Source of the DNA: Asterias amurensis
Lineage: Eukaryota > Echinodermata > Asteroidea > Forcipulatida > Asteriidae
Direction of reading: 5' to 3'
Length of the DNA: 64,000 nt
Assembly (NCBI RefSeq): GCF_032118995.1
Contig: NC_092648.1
Location: 24,332,059 to 24,396,058, forward strand
In this document: one piece after another, positions 20,958 to 32,026 of the stretch
How the letters are laid out: each line of letters starts with the position of its first letter
How positions within the stretch are numbered: the stretch's first letter is position 1
Translations under genes and position numbers: made by a program
Notes under the pieces: generated by a model
The model's database searches: none
The model's input: the letters and a program-made list of their open reading frames with translations, nothing else
What the model was told of the DNA's origin: nothing

Positions 20958-23546
20958 ATGATTGAACTAACACGTATCCTGATTGGGTCGCTGGTACTCC
21001 TACTCATGGTCAACGAATCCTACCAGAGTAAGACAGTGAAATGTATTTCCAAATAATTACTCATATAATAACTGTGAGGAATTTTGCTAATTTTAAATTC
21101 TAACTCCACAATCTTGTAATCCGGGATAGAGCTCGCCATGTGTTCTATACTAAATAAATCTGTAACCTACGCCATATTGGATAAGAAGCACGCCATCAAA
21201 AAGCTCTCGGACTTAGACTTATTTATTTTTTATTTTTTTGCGATTCTTATTTGTTTTTCTTCGATCAGTTATACGAATTTCATTTTGCCCATTTCTCATT
21301 ATGCCCCTCATCATGAAGACATTGCGTGATATCACGCCCCTCATCACACCTGACTCCTTTGATTCAATTGAGTCATGTTTCATTACAAGAAATAACATTG
21401 TGATTCGCACTACTTAATGTTCTTTCTTTATTATGATACATTTCTAGCCACATGTTATAACAGTCAGGGCGTCCGCGATACCGATGGCCGCTTCTGCTTT
21501 GATACCAGCCTGTCTTGTTGGTCCAATAAGTTGAAGCCAGCTCACCTGTCAGACATAAACAACGAGTTCTACCTGTTCACCCGTCAGGATAATAGTGACA
21601 AACGCTGCTATTACCGACGACAATTATACTGGGACGACCCCGACACATTCGATGGTTTCCACAGCTACAAGAAAACAATTGTTATAATCCATGGCTGGCG
21701 AACAAGCGTTTGGAACGGATACTTCATGTCACTCTGTCATTCGTTCATGAAATTGGTATGTATAACTTTTGTGTCTAGATACCCTCCGCAGCGTTCTCAT
21801 TGGTTGTTCGAGTGATGTATGAAGTGCGTTTTGGCGACCCCAACCAAGCCCAACCGAGAAACGAGTCGGTTTACCGTTTTGTTTGAACAGCCTCTCTATC
21901 GCGGTTTAAACGCGAAAACGCTCAACCGATGACTAAACAGTTTCTGGTTTCGGGTCGCCAATACGCACTATATACAAATACCCTTTCGCACTCCATTGCT
22001 CAAGCGCTTACTGTTGATTGGGGTGCATGCTGGCCTAGCTAGCGATCAACCTTGATAATTTATAGCTTAACCACAGTGCATCTCATTCCACGTCTAACGT
22101 GCTCGTAACGAGTATTGACGATAATATGTGCGTAAATCCGGGGTGGGGATATTGAGGATTGCATCAGTCACACTTCGTATTACATACGGCAGGCCGCGTA
22201 TTTTTTTGCCCAGGACAGATGAGGCCACTTACCATTCAATGGGCGCATGCTAAGTGGCCTCATCTCATCTGGGGCAAAAATACGCCAGCAGGCCAAATCT
22301 TATAACACTAATAAAACAATACTGTCACATTATACAGGGCAACTACAACATCATCATGGTGAGTTGGCCATCGTTCCGATGGGACTTACTTACTTATCAA
22401 AAGAGTGTGATGGATATCGTACTGGTTGCAAAGGAACTTGCCTTACTGCTGGAGGAGTTGCACGAGCATCGAGGTTTACAGTACGAAGACGTCCACATGT
22501 TGGGGCACAGCCTTGGTGCCCATCTGGCAGGGTACACTGGCATGTTCTTAAACGGACAGATCGGGCGTATTTCAGGTATACAGCTAGACTTGAGTTAAAA
22601 TCTAGCTGAGATCGCGATTGTTTTAGCTGAATCGGACAGGCAACCCCAGCCCGGCACCTCGCGCGTTTTGCGTACTAACACATTATGGATTGATGATAAA
22701 AACTATTAAAACATTCAATATATTTCGATACTTTCAAATCACACTTCCAGTGGGTTACGATCGGGCAAAGCAATCTGGGAAAGAAAAAAACATGGCTAGG
22801 CAAGGTTATACACCGATGGGAACGAAGTTGATATGATTATCTATGGTGAGAACTATTATGTGCCTTTTTCTTTCTTTTCTATTTTAATTTCGGGTCAAAT
22901 TGATCGGCCAACCAAAAATTTTACACATAGCAATTATTATTTGGCTCTTTATAATTGTGAGTTTACCCTATACAGGCCTCGACCCTGCGAGACCTGGTTT
23001 CAGGGAGTACCTCGGCACTTCAGATTGCCATTTGGATAGAACTGACGCTGACTTTGTTGATGTCATCCATACGGATGGACCACTCCATCTGTTCGGACTT
23101 TATGAACCGGTAAGTTTTTGTTTAGCCCGAAAAAATAGCCTCAAAAGAAGATGTGTTCGGCTGAAGCTGGAACCCCTAATTAAAAAGTAAATTGGCATAT
23201 TGTGCACCCAATCTTTGTGTTAAATTAATGATATGAATGAATACCTCTGACACAGGTGGGTCACCAAGACTTTTATCCTAACCATGGCGCCCTAGCGCAA
23301 CCAGGCTGTCCTTGGATCCCCCACTGCAGTCACATGCGAGCAATTGACTACTACTTATCCAGCATGAAGAACTTCCACATTCGGCCCGGTCGAACCTGTT
23401 CCTTCGACACCCTGACTCGGATGTGGCCGCCCCGTTGCAGCGGGACATGCCCCCGGATGGGCATCCATGCAGAGAAAGGAGACGGCTCTGGAAGATTCTT
23501 CATCAGGATGAATTCCAACAACTGCGGATACCGCTTCCTTATGTAG
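20958..23546 (+). CDS. Secreted pancreatic-lipase-family enzyme, gene B
   Basis: Five coding exons: 20958-21027, 21448-21755, 22338-22575, 22976-23109 and 23256-23546, all with GT-AG introns; 346 aa. A likely 5' UTR intron ends at 20930 (TTTGTTCCAG). Residues 1-22 form a signal peptide (LIGSLVLLLMVNESY). The lipase fold shows the VIIHGW oxyanion-side motif (His105), nucleophile elbow GHSLG (Ser184), LDPA (Asp208) and CSH (His276). The Ser-Asp spacing of 24 equals that of human pancreatic lipase (152/176). Asp to His is shorter because the lid, between Cys268 and Cys274, has only five residues (PWIPH). There is no PLAT domain. Family knowledge: short-lid, PLAT-less members are often phospholipase A1 or galactolipase, so hydrolysis of phospho- or galactolipids is inferred. 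The C-terminus is RFLM; gene D reads past this stop. Paralogue of D, from which it differs mainly in exons. Confidence 0.93.
22197..22286. repeat. Foldback in intron 2 of gene B
   Basis: Arms GATGAGGCCACTTA and TAAGTGGCCTCATC face each other around about 20 bases, extended outward by TTTTTGCCC / GGGGCAAAAA. The same structure is at about 61432-61520 in gene D. It lies some 50 bp before the exon-3 acceptor. Confidence 0.85.
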
Positions 23547-23688
23547 ACGTTTGGATAGGTTACGTTTTGATATATTAGTTGTCTATTTTCTCGTATAGAG
23601 ACCTACTCAGAACTCGGTTGAGTATCTTTGTTTGATCAGCCATCGTAAACGTTTCTATTATTCTGCAAGTTTGATACACATTGTTTAA
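23547..23688 (+). other. 3' flank of gene B
   Basis: Nearly identical to 62794-62926 after gene D. I see no AATAAA close to the stop, so the polyadenylation site is not located. Confidence 0.5.
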
Positions 23689-24071
23689 AGGAACACGTTG
23701 CCTTGGATCGGTCGAGTTGGTCTTTGAAAAGCGTTCTATAACCGTTTGTTATAAAATCGGTATGGTTAGAAAGATGTTGTAAAAGTAGAATACAATGACC
23801 TACACAAATATGCCTCGAAATTGCGTGGTTTTCGTGTTACCTCGTCGACAAACACGGTCGGCCATTTATGGGGGTCAAAAACTTGACTCCCATAAATGGC
23901 CGACCGTGTTAGTCCGCGACGTAAAATGAAAACCGTACAATGTTGAGTGCTACTTGTGTGGATCATTGTATTCTACTTTTACAACATCTTTCTAACCATA
24001 TGCATTTCATAACAAACGGTTTCAAACGCTTTTCAAAGACCAACTCGTCCGATCCAAGGCAACGTGTTCCT
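23689..24071. mobile_element. Foldback TTAA MITE (GGAACACGTTGCC family)
   Basis: A near-perfect palindrome of 383 bp: AGGAACACGTTGCC ... GGCAACGTGTTCCT, with a centre at CATAAATGGCCGACCGTG facing its inverse. TTAA lies at 23685-23688 and 24072-24075. The paralogous locus after gene D (62920-62930) has a single TTTAAA and no element, which is a true empty site. Other copies are at 26268-26800 and 28961-29178. Confidence 0.93.
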
Positions 24072-24450
24072 TTAAAGGCAGTGGACATAACTATTCAAAA
24101 TAATTATTAGCATAAAACTTGTTAACGAGTAATGGGGAGAGGTTGATGGTATAAAACATTATGAGAAACGGCTCCCTCTGAAGTGACGTAGTTTTGGAGA
24201 AAGACGTAATTTTCCACGAAATGATTTCGAGACCTCAGATTCTGAAATTGAGGTCTCGAAATTAATCAAGCATCTGAAAGCACACAACTTCGTGTGACAA
24301 GTGTGTTTTTTTCGTTCATTGTTATTTTGCAACTTTGACCACCGATTGAGATCAAATTTTCACAGGTTTGTTATTTTATGCATGTGTTGAGATACAGCAA
24401 GTCAGAAGACTGGGCTTTGACAATTACCCACAGTGTCCAGTGTCTTTAAA
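24072..24450 (+). mobile_element. TTAA MITE (GGCAGTGGACAC family), copy 3
   Basis: Full-length and abutting the preceding MITE: the TTAA serves as right flank of one and left flank of the other. The counterpart after gene D is at 62927-63311. Confidence 0.88.
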
Positions 24451-25190
24451 GGTTTTGTGTACTTTTTGTACGACACAAAACATAATGTCCGCAGGTTTAC
24501 ATTTTGTTTACACAGATAATGATGGTCAAAATATACCCGCTTAAAATAATTTTTGCTGAGGTGCTGTAGTTTCTGAGAAATGAGTAAAACAATGTCACAA
24601 AAGTAATGTTCGTCTCGGGAGACGAACGTCATTCTAATTTGTTCAACGTACTTACCAGTAGTGTCATAACGATAGTCTCCTGAAAACATCACTCCCTGAT
24701 TTTCACCTTTTTTCTCTAAAGAACTTGACGAGACAGGAAGCTGAAACATCTACAGGTAAGTTATATTACATACATCTACCATGAGTTTAGGGATTCCTGT
24801 CATGTTCAAAAACCTACAAAAGGAACCGACACCCTTTCAAACTCTTAGCCTATATTATTTACTCTAATATAATATAACTTTGACAATATTTAGCGGCATG
24901 TTAATTGGCTTGTTACTTTACATATTTAGTCTTAAGCGCATTTGTCAAAAGGGGGTGGGAGTGTCTGGTATACTTTAAATAAATAAATGATAAGGGTGAA
25001 ATAGTGTGTTTAACAACGCAAACATAATTGCATTAATATGAGTAGATGGTCTTGGATTAAATTACATCTCGATCATCGGGGGAATATGTGTTTAAATGGT
25101 GGGCAAATTTGGTAGTAAACAGAGGACTCATACGGCAAACTATGCACACACTTCTTCTGTAAGCGCCCTCTTTTTAATTGTCTACCTCCG
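24451..25190. other. Duplicated 3' spacer after gene B
   Basis: Co-linear with 63312-64000. The segment at 24460-24770 includes a short inverted pair (GTTCGTCTCGGGAGACGAAC at 24609-24628). I see no gene. Confidence 0.6.
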
Positions 25191-25193
25191 TTA

Positions 25194-25378
25194 AGCCCGG
25201 TTCATACTTCCTGCGAATGCGATACGAATGTTGACGTCACAAATTCGCAACGAATAGTTCGCAGCAGTTAAACTTTTTTCAACTCACTTGCGAATATCGC
25301 TGCGAAAGAAGGGTTGTGACGTCAAAGTTACGTAAAAGTCGCTTCGCATTCGCATTCGCAGGAAGTATGAACCGGGCT
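25194..25378. mobile_element. Foldback MITE with TTA target duplication
   Basis: AGCCCGGTTCATACTTCCTG at the left faces CAGGAAGTATGAACCGGGCT at the right, with TTA at 25191-25193 and 25379-25381. A 3-bp TWA duplication is typical of PIF/Harbinger elements. A fragment of the same family sits at about 48520-48560 (GCATTCGCAGGAAGTA). Confidence 0.88.
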
Positions 25379-25438
25379 TTAGTGTACGGTGGGGGAACTA
25401 TCCCCGGCGTACAGATTTCCATAAGACACCATCACGTT

Positions 25439-25800
25439 AAAGGCACAGGACACAATTAGTAACTACTCAAAATAATTGTTAACAACAAAACTTACTCGCG
25501 GTAACGAGCAATGGAGAGCTGTTGATTCTTTTAGAAACGGCTCCCTTCTGAAGATACAGTTTTTGGGAAAGAAGTTATTTCTCACTCAAAAATAGAGGAG
25601 TTCAGGCCTGAAGCATTTAAATAAGCATTTTAAAGCACACAAATTTTTGCAACAATGGCATTTGTTCTTTCACTATTCTCTTGCAACTTCGATGATCAAT
25701 ATGGAGTCAAATTTTGGCAGATTTGTTTTAATGCATGTGTTTGGATACACCAAGTGAGAATACTGGTCTTTGACAATAACTAAACGCCAGTGCCTATAAA
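25439..25800 (+). mobile_element. TTAA MITE (GGCAGTGGACAC family), diverged copy 4
   Basis: Begins GTTAAAGGCACAGGACACA and ends CCAGTGCCTATAAA. More diverged than the copies in the segmental duplication. Confidence 0.8.
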
Positions 25801-26267
25801 CCGCAGATTTTTGATTCAAATTACACTCTGTCAATTTGTTTTTGTTAACTTCTAAGTTATTTAAAAACAAAACTTGTAATGCATGAATTTGTCTCCTCCT
25901 GACAGTTGTTATCATGGCACCTTCAAGAGTATGACGCAAGAAAACATTAAACAAAAGAGAAGACAATAATAGGCAGTATTGAATTGAGTTTTAAAGGTTT
26001 CTTTTAAGCTTGTATTATAATGATGCAAAATGTATAATGAATTCCACAAACAAGTAGCATACGCCCTCTAACACCAACTTTCTTTAGTGGGAACGAGACT
26101 CAAGGACGTTTTGAGAATCTCGATGATCGTAAACCAGGTAGAGGGGAATGAATGAAGAACAAGTATATCCAGGGGCTAAACCATTGAGGGCCCGAAAAGT
26201 AAAAACTAAATTTTTCAAAGAAATTCAATCTCGAATTATAGAATCAGGTTAACAGATTTTACTAAGC

Positions 26268-26800
26268 AACACGTTGCCTTGCAACGGTCGAGTTGGTCTT
26301 TGAAGAGCGTTCTGTAATCGTTTGTTATAAAATGCATATTCTCCAGAAGACGATCAGAGCACACTGATCGAAACGTCGAGTTAAACCAACGGTTCTTTTC
26401 AGAACCACCCCAACTCATTAAGAGATTATTACATGGTGTTACCTCAAACTCTTCTATATCTTATCTCCACCATGCAAAGTTTCATATTGTTAGAAAGATA
26501 TTGTAAAAGTAGGTTACAATGATCTACACAAATATGCCTCGAAATTGCGTGGATTTCTTTTTACCTTGTCGACTGACACGGTCGGTCATTTATGGGAGTC
26601 AACATTTTGACTCCCATAAATGGCCGACCGTGATAGTTCGCGACGTAAAAGGAAAACCGTGCAACTTTGGGTGATACTTGTGTGGATCAGTATAATATTC
26701 TACTTTTAAAACATCTTTCCAACCGTATGCATTTCATAACAAACGGTTTTAAACGCTTTTAATATACCAACTCGTCCGATCCAAGGCAACGTGTTCCTCT
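26268..26800. mobile_element. Foldback TTAA MITE interrupted by a Penelope-like tail
   Basis: Same family as 23689-24071 (CACGTTGCCTTG at the left, CAAGGCAACGTGTTCC at the right). About 150 bp of foreign sequence (26341-26489) interrupt it after TAAAATGCATA, flanked by CATA on both sides. Confidence 0.82.
26341..26489 (+). mobile_element. Penelope-like element terminal fragment with hammerhead-like core
   Basis: CAGAAGA, a 7-bp stem CGATCAG / CTGATCG, then AAACGTCGAG, followed by GGTTCTTTTCAGAACC and ACATGGTGTTACCTCAAAC. This order (CTGANGA-like box, stem II, GAAAC) is that of the minimal hammerhead ribozymes carried by Penelope-like retroelement repeats; here the first box has A in place of U. 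A tail fragment with the same ending is at about 37890-37975. Confidence 0.6.
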
Positions 26801-28960
26801 AATTTGTCACAAGAAGTATCACATCGTTTTGTACCCAGTAACACTCGATTTTAAAAATAAATCACACATGTTTTAACAAGCTGTATACCAAGGACTGCTC
26901 TTTGAGTTCCGATTCTTGTTTAAGAGTGTTGTTTGATCATCTTATGAAGCGACGTCCTAATTTGTACACGAAAGCGCAGCAAGGACCCAATCCGTAAGAT
27001 AAACCGGATCCATGTTGGTTAAATTTCCCACTCGGTTTCACTAGACAGTATAGACACTCACGGTCTAAATGCATCCCGAGGAAATGTCTTTGAACCTTCC
27101 TATTGTCCATGTACTTAACATTTTTCCCATATACATGTGTGTACTTTGTACACAAATTTCCCTTTGGAGCATCCAATGTAGGCTTCAGATTTGTCCACTT
27201 GGAGACCTTTTATTTTAGGTTTTCTTGTGACCTGATTGTACCGAATAGAGCACACAAACACACATGTTTTAAGACATACGAAGTGACAAGTGCGTGAAAT
27301 AGCTGTGCTGTATTCAATTTATACGAGTAGTGCAGAGGTACATGCAGCTGGCCAAATTAACACAGTAGGCAATAAAGCGGTAGCTCAAAGACATTGTTGA
27401 GTTGAAAGTTGCCTGATTTTAAGCTTGATCGGCCAGGGATAGACCAAGGTACAGGCAAAAAGGAATGAATAGTTCTGCTGAGTTTTGTTTGTATCCACAT
27501 TTATAATAGAAGGTATGTGATGGGATCATGCCTCAAATTGAAGTTGGCACACGGTTAGTGTTGCGACTTTGCGTCTCGGGCGGCAGAGGGCGTGCTTCGT
27601 GTGCGCAATAAAAAAAACGAATACTGCGCTTTAGGTAGCCGTTGTTTAAAAGCACGTAACAAATCTGATGTAGTCGATAACTTTCACGCTGCACAGAATT
27701 GCAGGTTTTTAGGGTTCAGAATCAATCATTATTGGCCTAAAGTCCAACTGCAGCCAGGGAGGGTCGCTTAAACATCCTGCACTTGTCATAAACCAGGCAA
27801 CGAGAGAACAGATTAAAACAGAAGTACAGTAGGCCTACTACTCTGGTGTGCGACGGTGTTTTGCTTGGTGTATGTATCACTATAAATAAGTTTGGCAACT
27901 TAAGGTCTCTGATTAACAGTTCTATAGTTAGAGTGCCATGAGAAAGATATTTGAGTACAGGTCCATTGCAGATTTGTCTTGAAAGAAAACATTAGGATAA
28001 TAACAAGAAACAATAATTCAACTTACATCAAATGTATATCAAACATTTTCCCTTATTTGCCTCACTTTTTGAGTTTCATAATACAACTTGGTGTTGTTCC
28101 ACGGCCGAACGCAGAAAAAAATACTTAAGTGATGATGGGAGTAAGTAATTTCCCATGAGTCATTTAAACGCCCCCCTCCCCCCATTTAAACCAACCTCTG
28201 GTAAAGGAGAAAAATCAGTTTTATACTATGATAACTTTTGTGACTTTTTTCTGTTTTATTTCTATTTGAATTGCTCCCCGAATAGAAGCCATTAGGCCCA
28301 ACAGTATATGACAAAAGGGAAGAAGAAGGTGGAAAAAAGAAAGAAAAAAAAAGACCGAAATGGTGAAACTTAAGTTAAAATCAGAAGTCTTTGTGTGAAT
28401 CTGTTTGGGGTATACCCCGTTGTAGTGCTTGTGAGTAGGTATACATTATTCAAACCGGGAGGCGTTATACATACTAACTTGTGTGGGTGTGAAAAGAATT
28501 GTTGATTTGCCTCGCTAATTATCACAATTAGATAAAACCATGCGAGTAAACCGATGGAAACAGAATGACAAGGAGGGGGCCTGGGACTCGCTAAAAGAAG
28601 ATTGTGGTTCAATGGAGAAAGTACTTCGGAATCCACAAAATGTAGCTAGTTTTACAAGCACATATTAATTTTACATAAAATTTGACGAGGGGAAACGTAC
28701 TCTGTTTTAGCAAAAAGCACATAAGCCTAATGTAGATTGGAGATCTATCTATGCACCATGTTTTGATCATTCTATCAACAACAAACTTCACACAAAAGTC
28801 TCTTGAATTGTCTTTATATCAAACAAATAGCGGGCTATATATCTGGCACGGCCTAAAATGGTTAGGAAACCTTCGCAGAAATAATGATGAAAGCCAGTAT
28901 GTGACATAGTATAACTATTTTGTCCTGATTGTCTAGGGTATGAGTAGACCATAGATTAAA
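26801..28960. other. Intergenic, nothing recognisable
   Basis: A/T-rich, with open frames only up to about 90 codons, none with domain-like composition or consistent splice context. I see no gene or repeat family that recurs elsewhere in the window. Confidence 0.5.
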
Positions 28961-29178
28961 GGGACAATCGGACGAGTTGGTCTTTAAAAAGCGTTTGTAA
29001 CCGTTTGTTATAAAATGCAATGTTAGGAGAACCATACAATTTCGAGGCATGTTTGTGTGAATCGTTGTATTCTATACTTTGAGAACATCTTTCTAACCAT
29101 ATGCATTTTATAACAAACGGTTACAAACGTTTTTCAAAGAACAACTCGACCGATCCAAGGCAACGTATTCCTTTAATA
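28961..29178. mobile_element. Foldback MITE (GGAACACGTTGCC family), short copy
   Basis: CGAGTTGGTCTTTAAAAAGCG facing CAAAGAACAACTCG, with AACCGTTTGTTATAAAATGC arms. About 210 bp; the central GGCCGACCGTG palindrome is missing. Confidence 0.78.
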
Positions 29179-31504
29179 TTAAAGAAAACAAGCACCCTCC
29201 CCGCAACCCCCCCCCCCAAAAAAAAAACAAAAAAAAAAAACCACATTTCAAAAGAAAATTAAATAAACCTCCCCTATACGGATGATGAAAGGGTGAATGG
29301 GTATATACAGTTCTTCAAGATGTATATTTCATCCATTGTGTTCACTCCATATTTCAAGGTCAGTATGATTATTGTTATGGTTGATATAATTACTTTAGTA
29401 TTATTATGTCAATGTCTAAGGATGCGGCCGTTGTCGGTGCTCCTTACTTGGGTGCGGACGCGTTGTGGCCCAATGTTGCTTGGCAACGCAATCCTCGGTA
29501 TCATGATCAATATTAGTATTTTCCCTTGGATGTGTAATGCACATAATCTTCCTAGTTATATTTTCTGCGCGTGCCCTATTCAAAGCTTGTTTCATCAAAT
29601 GCAAACCCCCATAAAAGAATACATATAATAATATTAAATCCCATATGTGCCCGGCAACCTCTAAAACAACGACTTCATCAACAAAATCATAATAATAATA
29701 TGGAATACCCGCGTCTGTTGGAGCAATATGACAATGCAGAAAACTAAAATATTCGTTGGTTCGAATTAAACTATGGAAGCCTCAGAACGTCATATTGATT
29801 AAAACAACAAGTATTTTTAAAATATACAGATCAGGCTATATTTCGGCGTGTCTAAATGTCAAATGAAACACATTGTGAACTCTTGTTATGAAATGATTTC
29901 GGGGAAACGCAATTATATTTCGAGGTTACGAAACAATATTTTGAGGACACAAAATATTTTGAATTGTACAGTTTAGATTGTTGTTAACCTTTCTCAGAGG
30001 GGCTCCATAATACCTTAGCTATATTATGTAAACATCTCTGAACATATTTTCGAACTTACCTTTTGACCACAAAATTTCGATTGCGTTGCGACATCCTTTA
30101 AGTTAAATTAAAAACATATTACGAAACGTCTTTTGGCAACAATGTCATGTTAAACATAGTGGTGCGTGTCAGTTGGTAAGTATTATTGGTTCTGATCAAA
30201 TAATTACAATGTGAACGTTACTCTCGTTGTTTTAAGCTTTCAATGCGATTATTCATGTGTAACCATACTATATTTCAACAGTTTGTTATAATATTATGAC
30301 TATATCTAGATAATATGTTTCGAACTACATAGTCAATATAAGTCATCAGAACTTGAGTTCAAAATAGTATAATTTTCGAGAGTTTCCGAAAAAGACTCTA
30401 AGAACGTATTAGGCATACGAAGAATTGTGTCATTAGTTTTAAATCAAATTGTATGCGCATATTGTACGAAGAATGGGTTAAGTTGTACCTTTCGTCAAAT
30501 TTGAAGACACGTGTCTGATGACTTTAGAAATCGGGAGTCCGTCATTTTACCCCCCCCCCCCCCCACCCCTCTAAAAGTATGTTTTAAATACCCTTATCAA
30601 ATAAGCACGGTCATTAAGAACCAATCGATCGGTATACCTGCTATAGCCAATCCACGAATGATAATCAACATTTCAATATCATTACTTCACTCAATTAAAG
30701 AGTAATTCTCACTACTGCTGTAACTGTTTATCGTTAATGGCAATTAACATAAGCAAGGTGTAATCACGGAGCAAGGTGTAACTAGAGGTCCTGACTCTTT
30801 GACGGTGCTTCAGCACAAACAAGCAGCTAAAGCACAACATTAGGCTCACCACAATAAAGTTACCAACCAAAGTGCCATGCCATGCCATATTTGTATTGAC
30901 TTCAAACATTCATTCAAACTTAAGTTTGGAAACGTACACCAGGTATAAGTCACTCAAATTAAATCGAATTACAAATTTTACACTCGGCACCATTATGAAA
31001 CATTGTGTGATAAGCCCACGGTATCCGATTTTACGGTCCACAATTACCTCAAGCATTATGTAATGACGTCGAATCGGGTAGGCGTCCCTGATTTTGACCC
31101 CTCCCCACACAAACCCCACAGCCAACCATACAATATCGTTGCACGTTTTTCTATATTATTTGGTGTATTAATTTGTATTATTATGATGTTCCTATATGTG
31201 CCAGTTTTACTTGTAATGTGTTCTTGTTGGACTGCCTGACCGCCATTGTCAGTGTATTCAAGCTTTAAAAAAAAAATCAAAAAAAAATCTTGCAATTAAT
31301 ATTAAAACAATAACATTTTTTATGTTAATTTTGTATTACTATATGAACTATTTTTAACTTGTAAATGTACTTTTTCGCCCTGCTTGGCCGCCAGTGCAGT
31401 GAATAAATAAAACAACAACTTTGAGTTTGATTCAAAGCAAATAGAAGAATACAAACCATGGAGAACAGACCTAGGCCTATACATAGAACAATGTGAAACT
31501 ACTC
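29179..31504. other. Intergenic with homopolymer runs
   Basis: C and A runs at 29205-29245 and a C run at 30549-30564. The 111-codon frame at 29293-29628 is hydrophobic but without a recognisable domain and is not called. At 31340-31420 the ending CCGCCAGTGCAGTGAATAAA looks like a LINE-type 3' tail. Confidence 0.45.
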
Positions 31505-31508
31505 TTAA

Positions 31509-32022
31509 AGTCACCTGGAAGTGGTATTTTTTCAAATGTGCTTTTGTCACTAATATATGTGTTTTGATGAGTGGAATGTGAATAAACAGTTAACTAAGGT
31601 TTAAAAACAATCAGTTCTTATGTTTAATACAAATTTAAGAGTAGACCCCGACCCGAGAGGGCGCTGTTCGTGACGTCAATCGAGGCAGTCGTGAGTTTGT
31701 AAGTTTAAAAACAAAATGTTTTTTTTTTCCGGCAATGCAGACCAGGTGTATTGCTGCTGAATGCAGAAAAACACTTTTTGAAATGTACCAACTCACGACT
31801 TGGACGTACATGAACTTTGCACGTGTGTTTACTATACGAATTGCAGGCAAAGTCTGCCTCGAATGACGTCACAAAAGGGGTAGGCGGAGTCAGCCCCCAA
31901 ACAACTTTATATATTTTTTAAATATATAAATCGTGACAAACAATTACTAAAAAAATTGTTTTATTGTTCGTAATCATATACTCTTATGTTTAAAAGGACA
32001 AAAATTCTTTTTCCAGGTGACT
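31509..32022. mobile_element. TTAA-flanked MITE (AGTCACCTGGAA family)
   Basis: AGTCACCTGGAA at the left, TTCCAGGTGACT at the right, with TTAA at 31505-31508 and 32023-32026. About 514 bp, non-coding. The TTAA duplication suggests piggyBac-type mobilisation. Confidence 0.88.
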
Positions 32023-32026
32023 TTAA

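Noticed and set aside
29293-29628. 111-codon hydrophobic frame, possible membrane protein
   Set aside because: A/T-rich region gives hydrophobic codons by chance; no conserved motif and no splice or repeat context supports it.
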